DNA from: Micromonospora acroterricola
GTDB taxonomy: Bacteria; Actinomycetota; Actinomycetes; Mycobacteriales; Micromonosporaceae
Length of the DNA stretch: 64,000 nucleotides
Assembly: GCF_003172955.1 (NCBI RefSeq)
Contig: NZ_QGKR01000364.1
Coordinates: 1-64,000, forward strand
Direction: 5' to 3'
Shown: in pieces, positions 43,794-52,592 of the stretch
How the letters are laid out: every line of letters begins with the position of its first letter
Numbering within the stretch: the stretch's first letter is position 1
Position numbers and translations under genes: made by a program
The notes under the pieces: generated by a model
Seen by the model: only the letters and a program-made list of their open reading frames with translations
Databases searched by the model: none
Told to the model about the DNA's origin: nothing

Positions 43794-44980
43794 CAGAGCA
43801 CTCCCCGCTCGCGCAGCGCGGCCAGCTCGTCGGCGCTGAGGCCGAGCGCGCCGAAGACCGCGTCGGTGTCCTGGCCGTGCCGCCGGCCGGCGTGCCGGAT
43901 CTCCCCCGGGGTGTCGGTGAGCCGGAACGGCACGTTCTGCATCCGCACCTCACCCAGCTCCTCGTCCGGGACGGTGCGCACGGTGCCGAGCGCCGCGTAC
44001 TGCGGGTCGGCGAGGATGTCCCGCACGTCGTAGACCGGCGCGACGGCCGCCTGCGCCGCCTCGAACGCGGCCACCACCTCGTCGCGGTCCCGCTCCGCCA
44101 CCCAGGCGCTGACGGCGGCGTCCAGCTCGTCGGCGTGCGCCGCTCGGCCGCTGCCGGTGGCGAACCACGGCTCGTCGATCAGCTCGGGTCGGCCGACCAG
44201 CCGCAGCACCCGCTCGGCGATGCTCTGCGCGCTGGTGGAGACGGCCACCCAGCGCCCGTCGGCGCACCGGTACGTGTTGCGCGGGGCGTTGTTGTTGGAC
44301 CGGTTGCCCAGCCGGGGCTGGATGTAGCCGAGCTGGTCGTACCAGGTGATCTGGGGGCCCAGCATCGCCATGATCGGCTCGATGATGGCGAGGTCCACCA
44401 CCTGTCCGGCGCCGGTGGCGTCCCGGGCCCGCAGGGCCAGCATCACCGCGTACGCGGCGGCGAGCGCGGTCACCGAGTCGGCCAGCCCGAACGGGGGCAG
44501 GGTCGGCGGGCCGTCCGGTTCGCCGGTGGCCGCCGCGAAGCCGCTCATCGCCTCGGCGAGGGTGCCGAAGCCGGGCCGGCGGGCGTACGGGCCGACCTGC
44601 CCGAACCCGCTGATCCGAGTGACGACCAACCGGGGGTTGACGGCGTGCAGCTCGGCCGGGCCGAGGCCCCACCGCTCCAGCGTGCCGGGGCGGAAGTTCT
44701 CCACCAGCACGTCGGCGTCGGCGAGCAACCGGCGCAGCAGCGCGGCCCCGTCGGGGTCGGACAGGTTGAGGGTGACGGTGCGCTTGTTGCGGCCCAGCAC
44801 CTTCCACCAGAGGCCGACGCCGTCCCGGGCCGGCCCGTGTCCCCGCGACGGGTCCGGCTTGGCCGGGTGCTCCACCTTGATGACGTCGGCGCCGAAGTCG
44901 CCGAGGAACGCCGCGGCGAGCGGCCCGGCGAAGAGGGTGGCCAGGTCGACGACCCTGATCCCGTCCAGCGGCGCGGTCAC
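43793..44980 (-). CDS. Class III CoA-transferase (CaiB/BaiF family)
   Basis: Cytosolic enzyme of 395 residues that moves CoA between carboxylic acids. It has the N-terminal GIRVVDLATLFAGPLAA, the CoA-binding region IKVEHPAKPDPSRG and the catalytic Asp in GQVVDLAIIE. It starts with GTG at 44980, overlapping the upstream stop (GTGA), and ends on the start of the CitE-like gene. Context suggests that it activates an acid released from the imported compound. Confidence 0.92.
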   Translation of the reverse strand: MTAPLDGIRVVDLATLFAGPLAAAFLGDFGADVIKVEHPAKPDPSRGHGPARDGVGLWWKVLGRNKRTVTLNLSDPDGAALLRRLLADADVLVENFRPGTLERWGLGPAELHAVNPRLVVTRISGFGQVGPYARRPGFGTLAEAMSGFAAATGEPDGPPTLPPFGLADSVTALAAAYAVMLALRARDATGAGQVVDLAIIEPIMAMLGPQITWYDQLGYIQPRLGNRSNNNAPRNTYRCADGRWVAVSTSAQSIAERVLRLVGRPELIDEPWFATGSGRAAHADELDAAVSAWVAERDRDEVVAAFEAAQAAVAPVYDVRDILADPQYAALGTVRTVPDEELGEVRMQNVPFRLTDTPGEIRHAGRRHGQDTDAVFGALGLSADELAALRERGVL

Positions 44981-46944
44981 CGGGTCACCTCCGCCGGGTC
45001 GGGCTCGGGCAGCAGGTCCGCGGCGCAGCGGAAGCCGACCTGGTCGGAGCGGGTGAGCCCGGCGCCGGTCAGCAGCAGCTTCACCGAGACGTCCGCCGGC
45101 TGGGGGCCGCCGTCGAGATACCAGTCGGAGCCGTCCGCCCGGTGGTCCGCGCCGCCCTTGAGGATGGCGAACCGCGTGCGCCCGTCGGAGTGCTCGCTCT
45201 CGGTCAGGTTCCACACCAGCGGTTCCCGGCGGACGAGCAGCCCCGCCTCGGCGGCGACCTGCCACTCGTCCTCGGTCGGCAGCCGCAGCCCGGCCCACGC
45301 CGCGTACGCCCGGGCGTCGGACAGCTCCACCCCGGTCACCGGGGCGTCGGCAGGTCCGCGTCCCGCGGTGAACCGCTCCGGGCGCACCGGCCGGTAGCCG
45401 GTGGCCCGCAGGAACTCGGCGTACTCGCCATGGGTGACCTCGTGGACGGCGATGGCGAACCGGCCGAGCCGGACGTGGCGCCGCACGGTGCCGGTGTGGT
45501 GCAGCCGGGGCGGCAGCGGCTTCCACTCGTCGACGTAGGGCGCCTCGCCGTACAGCCCGGTCTCCCGCACCCGGTGCCGGACCACCAGCTCACGCTGGCC
45601 GGCCTCGACGGCTGCCATGCCGGGCGGCGGCTGTGGCAGGGGCGCCCACGGGGTCCGGACGCGCACCGCGGCGCGGGCCGGGAAGGACGGGTCGCCGGTG
45701 GGTGGCTCGTGCCGCCGCACGGCCGCGTCGGTCACCGCCACCGCGGCGATGGCGCCGGCCGGCAGCGGGCCGCCCACCGCCAGCCGGCCGTCACCGGTCT
45801 CGCTGACGGTCAGTTCGACGCCGGTGACCAGGTCGACGAAGCGTCCGTCGGCCCGAACGTCGGTGACCAGCCACGGGCCGTCGTGGTCCGCGCCCCGGTT
45901 CACCACCGTCCACAGTGGGCTGCCCTCGTGCGTCCAGCGCGACGCGTACACCTGGCCCTCGCCGGCATGGTCGGCCAGCGGGACCCAGTCCTCGGCGCGC
46001 AACCACGCGGCGTGGCTGCTCTGCACCCGGCGCATCGCGCGCAGCACCGCCCGGTCCCGGTCGTTCCAGCCGACCCAGACGCCGAAGACGCTCTCCCAGA
46101 CCAGCACCCCGACCCCGTTGAGCCAGGCGGAGTGCAACTCGTCGAGGTGGTCACGGTGCCAGCGGCGGGTGTGGTGCAGCATGTGCCGCCGCTCGAACCA
46201 CTTGGCCCGCAGCACGCCGGGCACCTCCGAGTCGGCGAACCACTGCGCCCAGGACATCGCGTGGTCGGCGATCCGCGCCAGCGGGACGCGGCTCTCGCCT
46301 TCGAGCACCATTCCGGGGCGGACGGCGTCCAGCGCCGCGCGCAGCTCTCCGGCGCCCTCCTTCAGCGTGTCCAGGAAGACCCCGTCGACGCCGAGCTTGC
46401 CGGCCAGGGCGGCGACCTCCTCCGCGTCGCCGGTCGGCTCTCGCCGGGTGCCGGTGTCCCACGGGTTGTAGTCGATGAAGACCCGTACTCCCCGCTCCTG
46501 GAACGCCCGCACCACCTCGGGCAGCTCCGGCACGTCCCGGTACCAGTCGAACTGGTTGCGGTCGTCCAGGCCGATCACCGGGTACGCGTGCCACAGCACC
46601 ACCCCGTCGAAGCCCCCGAAGTCGCGCCCGGCCCCGTCGAGGAACTCGTCGACGGTGAAGACGCCGCGCTCGTGGTCGTAGAGCGCCTCGTCCCAGAGCC
46701 ACGCCAGGCAGACGCTGAAGCAGTCGCCGGCGATCTCGTCGTAGTGCGTGCCGGTGTAGCCGAGCCGGGTCCGGGCGTCGGCCCGCCAGCGGGTGAGCTG
46801 CTCCCGCCAGGCCGGCCAGTCGGCCGGGTCGCCCGGCGCGGCGAAGATCTTCGCCTCGTCCAGGCTGGTCAGGTCGACGTGCCCGCCGAGCGGCACCTCG
46901 GTCGGCCGGTCGATCGGGCGGGGAACGTACGGGTTGAAGCTCAC
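44977..46944 (-). CDS. Glycosidase-like barrel fused to a SUMF1/FGE-like domain
   Basis: Cytosolic protein of 655 residues; no signal peptide. Residues about 30-420 look like a TIM-barrel glycosidase, with FGGFDGVVLWHAYPV, VFIDYNPWDTG, DGVFLDTLKEG and MVLEGESRV (candidate Asp and Glu). Residues about 490-645 match the formylglycine-generating-enzyme fold (PVTGVELSDARAYAAWAG, RLPTEDEW, QVGFRCAAD), but the catalytic cysteine pair expected before the final GFRCAAD is missing, so it is not a sulfatase activator; a binding or structural role is more likely. I cannot name the glycosidase family. Coupled by four-base overlaps on both sides. Confidence 0.72.
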   Translation of the reverse strand: MSFNPYVPRPIDRPTEVPLGGHVDLTSLDEAKIFAAPGDPADWPAWREQLTRWRADARTRLGYTGTHYDEIAGDCFSVCLAWLWDEALYDHERGVFTVDEFLDGAGRDFGGFDGVVLWHAYPVIGLDDRNQFDWYRDVPELPEVVRAFQERGVRVFIDYNPWDTGTRREPTGDAEEVAALAGKLGVDGVFLDTLKEGAGELRAALDAVRPGMVLEGESRVPLARIADHAMSWAQWFADSEVPGVLRAKWFERRHMLHHTRRWHRDHLDELHSAWLNGVGVLVWESVFGVWVGWNDRDRAVLRAMRRVQSSHAAWLRAEDWVPLADHAGEGQVYASRWTHEGSPLWTVVNRGADHDGPWLVTDVRADGRFVDLVTGVELTVSETGDGRLAVGGPLPAGAIAAVAVTDAAVRRHEPPTGDPSFPARAAVRVRTPWAPLPQPPPGMAAVEAGQRELVVRHRVRETGLYGEAPYVDEWKPLPPRLHHTGTVRRHVRLGRFAIAVHEVTHGEYAEFLRATGYRPVRPERFTAGRGPADAPVTGVELSDARAYAAWAGLRLPTEDEWQVAAEAGLLVRREPLVWNLTESEHSDGRTRFAILKGGADHRADGSDWYLDGGPQPADVSVKLLLTGAGLTRSDQVGFRCAADLLPEPDPAEVTR

Positions 46945-47879
46945 GGGGTACCTCGGTAGGTCGCGTCGTAGAGGGCGTCGATGGCGGAGCGCTCGGGCAG
47001 AGCGGTCGACGCGCCGGGCCGCTGGGCGCAGGCCGCGCCGGCGGCGCACGCCCAGCGCAGGCTCGCCGTGACGGTGTCTTCGGTGCTGGCGCCGCCGCGC
47101 TCGGCCCAGCTGACGGCGAGCGCGCCGGTGAAGGCGTCGCCCGACGCGGTGGTGTCCACCGCGTCGATGAGCGGGGCCGGGACCGCCAGCCGCAGGCCGT
47201 GCCGGTCGGCGTACGCGGCCCCGCGCGCGCCGAGGGTCAGCACCACCCGGGGCACCAGCTCCAGCAGGGCGTCGAGCAGCACCGGCGGATCGTCGGAGAA
47301 GATCCCCGCCACGACCGCCGCCTCGTGTTCGTTGACCACGAGCACGTCGACGAGGTCGAGCAGTTCCGTCGGCAGCACCGTGGCCGGCGCGGCGTTCAAC
47401 ACGACGGTGGTGCCCTCCGCCCGGGCCCAGCCTGCGGCCCGCACCACGGCTGCCAGCGGCACCTCCAGTTGGAGGAGCAGCACGTCCGCCGCGGCGACCG
47501 TCGCCCGGTCGTCGGCGTTCAGCTCGGTCAACGTCCCGTTGGCGCCGGGCGCGACCACGATGAAGTTCTCCGCGTCCCGGTCGACGGCGATCAAGGCGAC
47601 GCCGGAGGGTCCGGCGACGGTCCGCAGGCCGCGAACGTCCACACCCGCGCCGGCCAGGCTCGCCCGCATCTGCGTACCGAACTCGTCGTCCCCGACGGCG
47701 CCCACGAAGTCGCAGGCGGCGCCGGCGCGGGCGGCGGCGACCGCCTGGTTGGCGCCCTTGCCGCCGGGCACGGTACGGAAGTTCCCGCCGAGCACCGTCT
47801 CGCCGGGGCTGGGCAGCCGCGACGCCGTGACCACCAGGTCGAGGTTGCTGCTGCCCACGACCGCCACCCGGGCGCTCAT
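46941..47879 (-). CDS. rbsK: Ribokinase-type PfkB sugar kinase
   Basis: Cytosolic kinase of 312 residues. The N-terminal ribokinase motif GGKGANQAVAAARAG and the C-terminal DTTASGDAFTGAL (catalytic Asp, anion hole) are intact, and the start VAVVGSSNLDLVV is typical of RbsK. It would phosphorylate ribose, or a close sugar, to the 5-phosphate. It lies between two ADP-ribosylglycohydrolase-family genes and the glycosidase-like fusion, so its substrate is probably ribose released by them. No rbsD or pyranase-like gene is present. Confidence 0.9.
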   Translation of the reverse strand: MSARVAVVGSSNLDLVVTASRLPSPGETVLGGNFRTVPGGKGANQAVAAARAGAACDFVGAVGDDEFGTQMRASLAGAGVDVRGLRTVAGPSGVALIAVDRDAENFIVVAPGANGTLTELNADDRATVAAADVLLLQLEVPLAAVVRAAGWARAEGTTVVLNAAPATVLPTELLDLVDVLVVNEHEAAVVAGIFSDDPPVLLDALLELVPRVVLTLGARGAAYADRHGLRLAVPAPLIDAVDTTASGDAFTGALAVSWAERGGASTEDTVTASLRWACAAGAACAQRPGASTALPERSAIDALYDATYRGTP

Positions 47880-47910
47880 GCCGTGCTCCCTTCCGTCCGC
47901 CGGTGCCGGT

Positions 47911-49263
47911 TCACGATCCGCTCCCCGGCTGGGCCAGGGCGTGGGTCCGCGCGGCCAGCTCGTCGAAGCCGATCCCGTCGAAACCGGCGATGCTGCTGGC
48001 CAGCCGGTTGCGCAACGGGTCGATCCACCGCGTCGGCAGCCCGGACGCGCCGGTCAGAGCGCCGGTGACCGCGCCGACCGTCGCGCCGGTCGAGTCGGTG
48101 TCCCAGCCGCCGCTGACCACCGCGGTGATGGACCGCTCCAGGTCACCGCGCCCGTACGCCAGCGCGGCGGCCACCAGCGCGGCGTTGTTGCGCACGTGCA
48201 CCCAGTGCAGGTGGCCGTGCCGGGCGTACAGCTCGTCGACCACGCGTTCCCAGTCGTCGGTGCCCCCGCCGAGGGCGCGCGCGTCGCGGACGGTGGTCGC
48301 GAACCGGCTGCGCGGCGGCAGCACCGCCTCGGCCGCGTCCAGCACCTCGTCCACGGTGGAGGCGACCGGTGCGGCGGCGGCCAGGGCGGCGGCCCAGATC
48401 GCTCCGTGCACCCCACCCCGGACGTGGCTGACGGTGGCGTCCCTGAAGGCCAGCTCGGCGGCCCGGTCCGGCCGGCCGGGGTTGACCCAGCCGTACACGT
48501 CGGTGCGGATCTGCGCGCCGATCCACTCCCGGAACGGGTTGTGCCGGCGGGCGCTCCACGGCGGCGCGAGCCCGAGCAGCAGGTTCCGGTACGCCACCCG
48601 CTCGGCGGTGAAGACCCGCCCGGCGGGCAGCCAGTCCAGCCAGGCCTGCGCCACGTCGGCGCTGGTGAAACCCCGCCCGTGCGTCTCCAGCACCCGCAGG
48701 GCCAGCAGCGCGTAGTTCAGGTCGTCGTCCTCGGGCATGCCGTCGATGTTCTCGGCGAGGCTGGTCGGCGCGCTGCGCCGGTTCCACGGCCAGCGGCCGG
48801 CGACGTCGGCCGGCAGCCCCTCCGCGGTGAACCAGTCGCGCAGCGGCCACCGGCCGGTCGCGGTGAGGATCTCCCGGATCCCCTCCCGGGGGATCTTCTC
48901 CACCGGCTTGCCGAGCAGGCAGCCGGCCGCCCGGCCGAGCCACGCGCCGTGCAGCCGGTCGTGCGTCACGTCGGTCGGCAGCGACCAGGTCGCCGGCCAC
49001 CCGGCCCGGAGCGCGTCCAGGTCGTCGGGCTCGTCGGCGGCCGCGACAGCGGGCAGCGCGTCGGCGGCGTCCAGCAGTTCCGCCGCGAGCGCCCGCAGCG
49101 CCGGCGACGCCGGGGTCGGCGACGCGCCGCTGACCGGCGGGGTCGGGTCCCCGCCGGCCGCCGTCCACCGCTCGGCGAGCCGGGCGACGTCGCGCCCCTC
49201 GTCCCGGCTGGCCGTCAGCTCGTGCGGCAGCAGGTCCTCCGGCTGCACCCAGGTAATCCTCAC
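47911..49263 (-). CDS. ADP-ribosylglycohydrolase-family protein, long form
   Basis: 450 residues. The first about 110 residues are an extra, charged, helical N-terminus (WVQPEDLLPHELTASRD) before the conserved start LHGAWLGRAAGCLLGKPVE. Metal-binding acidic groups appear as PEDDDLNYALLAL (in place of the usual DDTxM) and WDTDSTGATVGAVTGA. The family removes ribose-linked groups (DraG, ARH), but members in sugar operons probably hydrolyse other ribosides. The GTG at 49263 overlaps the preceding paralogue's stop by four bases. Confidence 0.85.
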   Translation of the reverse strand: MRITWVQPEDLLPHELTASRDEGRDVARLAERWTAAGGDPTPPVSGASPTPASPALRALAAELLDAADALPAVAAADEPDDLDALRAGWPATWSLPTDVTHDRLHGAWLGRAAGCLLGKPVEKIPREGIREILTATGRWPLRDWFTAEGLPADVAGRWPWNRRSAPTSLAENIDGMPEDDDLNYALLALRVLETHGRGFTSADVAQAWLDWLPAGRVFTAERVAYRNLLLGLAPPWSARRHNPFREWIGAQIRTDVYGWVNPGRPDRAAELAFRDATVSHVRGGVHGAIWAAALAAAAPVASTVDEVLDAAEAVLPPRSRFATTVRDARALGGGTDDWERVVDELYARHGHLHWVHVRNNAALVAAALAYGRGDLERSITAVVSGGWDTDSTGATVGAVTGALTGASGLPTRWIDPLRNRLASSIAGFDGIGFDELAARTHALAQPGSGS

Positions 49264-50426
49264 CGGGCCGACTCCCCCGCCGGACCGTCCCCGCCGGCCA
49301 GCCCGGCGAAGCGCTCCGCGCGCCGGGTGAACCGGGCCTGGTCCCGCTCGAAGACCTCGCCGGCCACGGCCGCGAGGACCCGGGCCGGCTCCACCAGGTC
49401 GGTCTTCGAGGCGGCGGCGACCACGTCGGACCACTCCGCGGGCACCGCGGCGGCGCCGCCGAGCGCACCGGCGATAGCGGCGGCCATGGTGGCGGTGGAG
49501 TCGGCGTCCCGGCCGTAGTTGACCGCGCCGAGCACCGCCGGGCGGAACTCGCCGCCGGCCACCAAGAGCATGCCGATGGCCACCGGCAGCTCCTCGATGG
49601 CGTGCAGCCGGCTGGGCCGACGAGCGCCGAGCCCGGGGTTGCGGTACTCCTCCCCCACCGTGTCGTAGGGGGCGACCGCCGCGCGCAGCGCCGGGATCGC
49701 CTGCTTCCAGTCGTGGTGGCCGCGGGCCTCCTTCACCACCGCGTCGATGGCCGCCCGGGTGCCGTCGCGGGCCAGGTCCAGCGCCGCGGCGACGACGTCC
49801 TCGACGCCCGCGCCGGGGGTCGCCGCCGCGGCGACCGCCGCCGCGAAGACGGCGGCGGCCTCCCGCCCGTAGCTGTGCTGGTGCGCACCGGCGATCTCCA
49901 CCGCCTCGGCGTACGCCCCGGCCGGGTCGCCGGCGTTGACGATGCCGACCGGGGCCATGTACATGGCCGCACCACAGTTGACGATGTTGCCGACCCCGGC
50001 CTCGCGCGGGTCCGCGTGGGCGTGGTGCAGGCGGGTGACCAGCCACCGCTCGGCGGCCGCGAGCCGGTGGAAGGTCACCCCGTCCCGCTCCAGGTCGGGG
50101 ATGTATACCACCCGCTCGATCAGGTCGGGGACCAGCAGCTCCACCACGTCGTACGCGTCGAGGTGGTCGCGTTTGGCCGCGTAGGCGCGGACCAGGGCGT
50201 GGGTCATCAACGTGTCGTCGGTGATGTGCCCGTCGCCCTTGTGGTACGGCGCGAGCGGTCGCGCGGTGGCCCAGTCGGCGTGGTACGGGGGCACGATGCC
50301 CTCGACCCAACCGCCGAACCGCGCGCGGATCTGCTCCGGCAGTGCCGTTTCGGTGGCGCCGCCGAGGGCGTCTCCGACCGCGGCGCCGACGAGGCAGCCG
50401 ACCGATGTGTCGAGCAAGAGTGACAT
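49260..50426 (-). CDS. ADP-ribosylglycohydrolase-family protein, canonical form
   Basis: 388 residues, near the family norm. N-terminal GCLVGAAVGDALGGATE, the metal ligands in HITDDTLMTHAL and the second site in GRDADSTATMAAAIAG are all canonical, so it should bind a dinuclear metal centre and cleave an alpha-linked ribose bond. It starts two bases after the stop of the sugar-binding protein, which ties it to an imported substrate rather than to protein de-modification. Specificity unknown. Confidence 0.88.
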   Translation of the reverse strand: MSLLLDTSVGCLVGAAVGDALGGATETALPEQIRARFGGWVEGIVPPYHADWATARPLAPYHKGDGHITDDTLMTHALVRAYAAKRDHLDAYDVVELLVPDLIERVVYIPDLERDGVTFHRLAAAERWLVTRLHHAHADPREAGVGNIVNCGAAMYMAPVGIVNAGDPAGAYAEAVEIAGAHQHSYGREAAAVFAAAVAAAATPGAGVEDVVAAALDLARDGTRAAIDAVVKEARGHHDWKQAIPALRAAVAPYDTVGEEYRNPGLGARRPSRLHAIEELPVAIGMLLVAGGEFRPAVLGAVNYGRDADSTATMAAAIAGALGGAAAVPAEWSDVVAAASKTDLVEPARVLAAVAGEVFERDQARFTRRAERFAGLAGGDGPAGESAR

Positions 50427-50428
50427 GT

Positions 50429-51721
50429 CTACCTCAGAACCTGCTTGCCACCGTCGACCAGCTGCGTACCGAGCTGATCGAGGGTGATCTTGTTGGCGAA
50501 GTACTGCTGGAGAGCCGGGGTGGCGTACTTGGTCTTCCACTCCGGGTAGCCGTCGGCCTGCTGGAACGGGGCGACGGTCAGGTCCGCGGCGCTGTCCGCG
50601 GCGACGTCCCAGCCCTGCTTGCCGGCGGTGACCTTGACCAGTTCCTCGTTGGCTTGCTTGCCGGTCGGAACCAGCCAGTCACCCTTGGCCAGGGCGGCCA
50701 TGTTGGTCGGGTTCAGGAAGTACTCGAGGAACTGCGCGGCCTGCTTCTTGTGCTTGCTGTCCTCCGAGACGGACAGCGTCTGCGGGTTGGCCGCCTGCTT
50801 GGCGGAGAGTCCCTTGACCGGGGGCAGGGTGACCCACTCGAAGCCGGCCGGCGCCTGCTCGACCATCTGCTGACGCAGCGACACCGAGCCGGGGAGCATG
50901 GCGTACTTGCCGCCGAAGAAGCCGGGCAGGGTGTCCGCGCCGCTCATGCCGAGCGCCTCCGGCGAGGCGGACTTCGCGGTGTAGATCATGTCGTGGATGC
51001 GCTTCGGGATCTCCTTCTCCGCGTCGCCGACCTTGACCTCGGTCCTGCCACCGTCGGTGTAGAAGAACTTCCCGTCGTAGTTGAGTGCCAGGTTCAGCAC
51101 CCGGTTCGTCGGGGACTTCAGCGCCCACGCCACGCCGTACTGGCCGGGCTTGGTGAGCTTCTGCGCGTTGGCCTGGAACTCGTCCCAGGTCCAGCCGCCG
51201 TCGGCGGGCGGCACCGCGACGCCGGCGGCGTCGAGCAGCTTCTTGTTGGCGATGACGACCTGCGACTCCAGCAGGAACGGCACCCCGGCGACCTTGCCGT
51301 CGACGGTGGCGGTGTCCCAGACGCCCTGGTCGATCTGGCCCTTCAGGTCCTCGGAGACGAGCCCGGAGAGGTCGGCCAGGTAGCCCTGCTTGCTGAACTC
51401 GCCGATCGCGGACGCCTCGTAGTGCACGATGTCCGGCGCGTCGCCGCCCTCGAAGGAGGTCAGCAGCTGGTCGTGCACCGAGTTCCAGTCGCCCTGGACG
51501 TACTCGACCTGGATGTCGGGGTGCTCGGCGTTCCACTTGGCGACGAGGTCCTTGTTGACCTGCAGCGACTCCTTCTGCCAGGCGAGGCTGAGGAAGCGCA
51601 GCTTGACCGGGCCGGACGTGGCCTCGTCGCCGCCGCCGTCACCGCACGCGGTGAGCGCGCCGAGGCCGACGACCGCGACCGCGGTGGCCGCGGCGAGTCG
51701 ACGGAATCGGGTACGGAGCAT
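50429..51721 (-). CDS. Family 1 sugar ABC transporter solute-binding lipoprotein
   Basis: Extracytoplasmic sugar-binding protein of 430 residues with lipobox LTAC (Cys 26) and a Gly/Asp linker. The mature start VKLRFLSLAWQKESLQVNKD and the EYFLNP tail region are typical of MalE/UgpB-like binding proteins. It follows the two permeases by 30 bases, the reverse of the usual order. No ATPase is encoded in this operon, as in actinobacterial sugar importers that share MsiK. Confidence 0.92.
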   Translation of the reverse strand: MLRTRFRRLAAATAVAVVGLGALTACGDGGGDEATSGPVKLRFLSLAWQKESLQVNKDLVAKWNAEHPDIQVEYVQGDWNSVHDQLLTSFEGGDAPDIVHYEASAIGEFSKQGYLADLSGLVSEDLKGQIDQGVWDTATVDGKVAGVPFLLESQVVIANKKLLDAAGVAVPPADGGWTWDEFQANAQKLTKPGQYGVAWALKSPTNRVLNLALNYDGKFFYTDGGRTEVKVGDAEKEIPKRIHDMIYTAKSASPEALGMSGADTLPGFFGGKYAMLPGSVSLRQQMVEQAPAGFEWVTLPPVKGLSAKQAANPQTLSVSEDSKHKKQAAQFLEYFLNPTNMAALAKGDWLVPTGKQANEELVKVTAGKQGWDVAADSAADLTVAPFQQADGYPEWKTKYATPALQQYFANKITLDQLGTQLVDGGKQVLR

Positions 51722-51751
51722 GGGGGTACCTCCTTGGTGGTGGGTGGGGGT

Positions 51752-52591
51752 TCAGCCCTTGACCGCGCCGGCGAGCGACCCGGACGAGAGCCGGCGTTGC
51801 ATGAACGCGAAGAAGATCAGGCTGGGCAGCGTGGCCAGCAGCGAACCGGCAGCGAGGGGCCCGAGTCGGGCGGTGCCCTCGATGCCGACGAACCGGGCCA
51901 GCGCCACCGGCAGGGTTGCCAGTTCCGGGGTCTTGATCAGCACGAGCGCGAAGAAGAACTCGTTCCAGGCCGAGATGAAGGAGAAGAGTGCGGTCGCGAC
52001 GAGGCCCGGGGCGAGCAGCGGGAAGACCACCCGGCGCAGGACCTGCACGCGGCTCGCGCCGTCCACCGAGGCGGCCTCCTCCAGCTCGCGCGGGATGTTG
52101 CGGACGAAGCCCTGCAGCATCCAGAGCGCGAACGGCAGCGCCCAGACCACGTAGATCAGCACCAACCCGGCGTGCGTGTTGGCCAGGCCGACCTGCCGCA
52201 GCACCAGGAAGATCGGGATGATCAGCAGAACGAACGGGAAGAGCTGGGACAGCAGCACCCAGCCCAGCGCCGCGGTGCCGAGCTTGGAGCGGAACCGGGC
52301 CAACGCGTACGACGCCGGCATGGCGACCAGCACGGTCAGCACCGCCGAGGCGAGGGAGACCTGGAGACTGTTGAGCGCCGCCCGGCCCAACTCCTGCTCG
52401 GTGAAGGCCTGGACGAAGTTCTGCACGGTCGGGTCGCTCGGGATCAGCGTGGGGTGCAGCCGCACCAGCTCGCGGGGCGGCTTGAACGCCGTCGAGACCA
52501 GCCAGACCAGCGGGAACCCGAGGAAGATCAGGTAACCGGCGAGCGCCAGGTACTGAAGCGTCCGGCTCGTGCGGCTCGGTTTTCCGAACAT
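51752..52591 (-). CDS. Sugar ABC transporter permease, MalG type
   Basis: Membrane permease of 279 residues with six hydrophobic segments. The EAA motif EEAASVDGASRVQVLRRVVFP is intact and the C-terminus ends in a cytoplasmic tail (SSGSLAGAVKG), typical of MalG. It starts one base after the MalF-type permease stop. Pairs with that permease to form the channel. Confidence 0.95.
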   Translation of the reverse strand: MFGKPSRTSRTLQYLALAGYLIFLGFPLVWLVSTAFKPPRELVRLHPTLIPSDPTVQNFVQAFTEQELGRAALNSLQVSLASAVLTVLVAMPASYALARFRSKLGTAALGWVLLSQLFPFVLLIIPIFLVLRQVGLANTHAGLVLIYVVWALPFALWMLQGFVRNIPRELEEAASVDGASRVQVLRRVVFPLLAPGLVATALFSFISAWNEFFFALVLIKTPELATLPVALARFVGIEGTARLGPLAAGSLLATLPSLIFFAFMQRRLSSGSLAGAVKG

Positions 52592-52592
52592 G

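Noticed and set aside
44977..46471. Active sulfatase-modifying (formylglycine-generating) enzyme
   Set aside because: The catalytic cysteine pair is missing and no sulfatase gene lies nearby.
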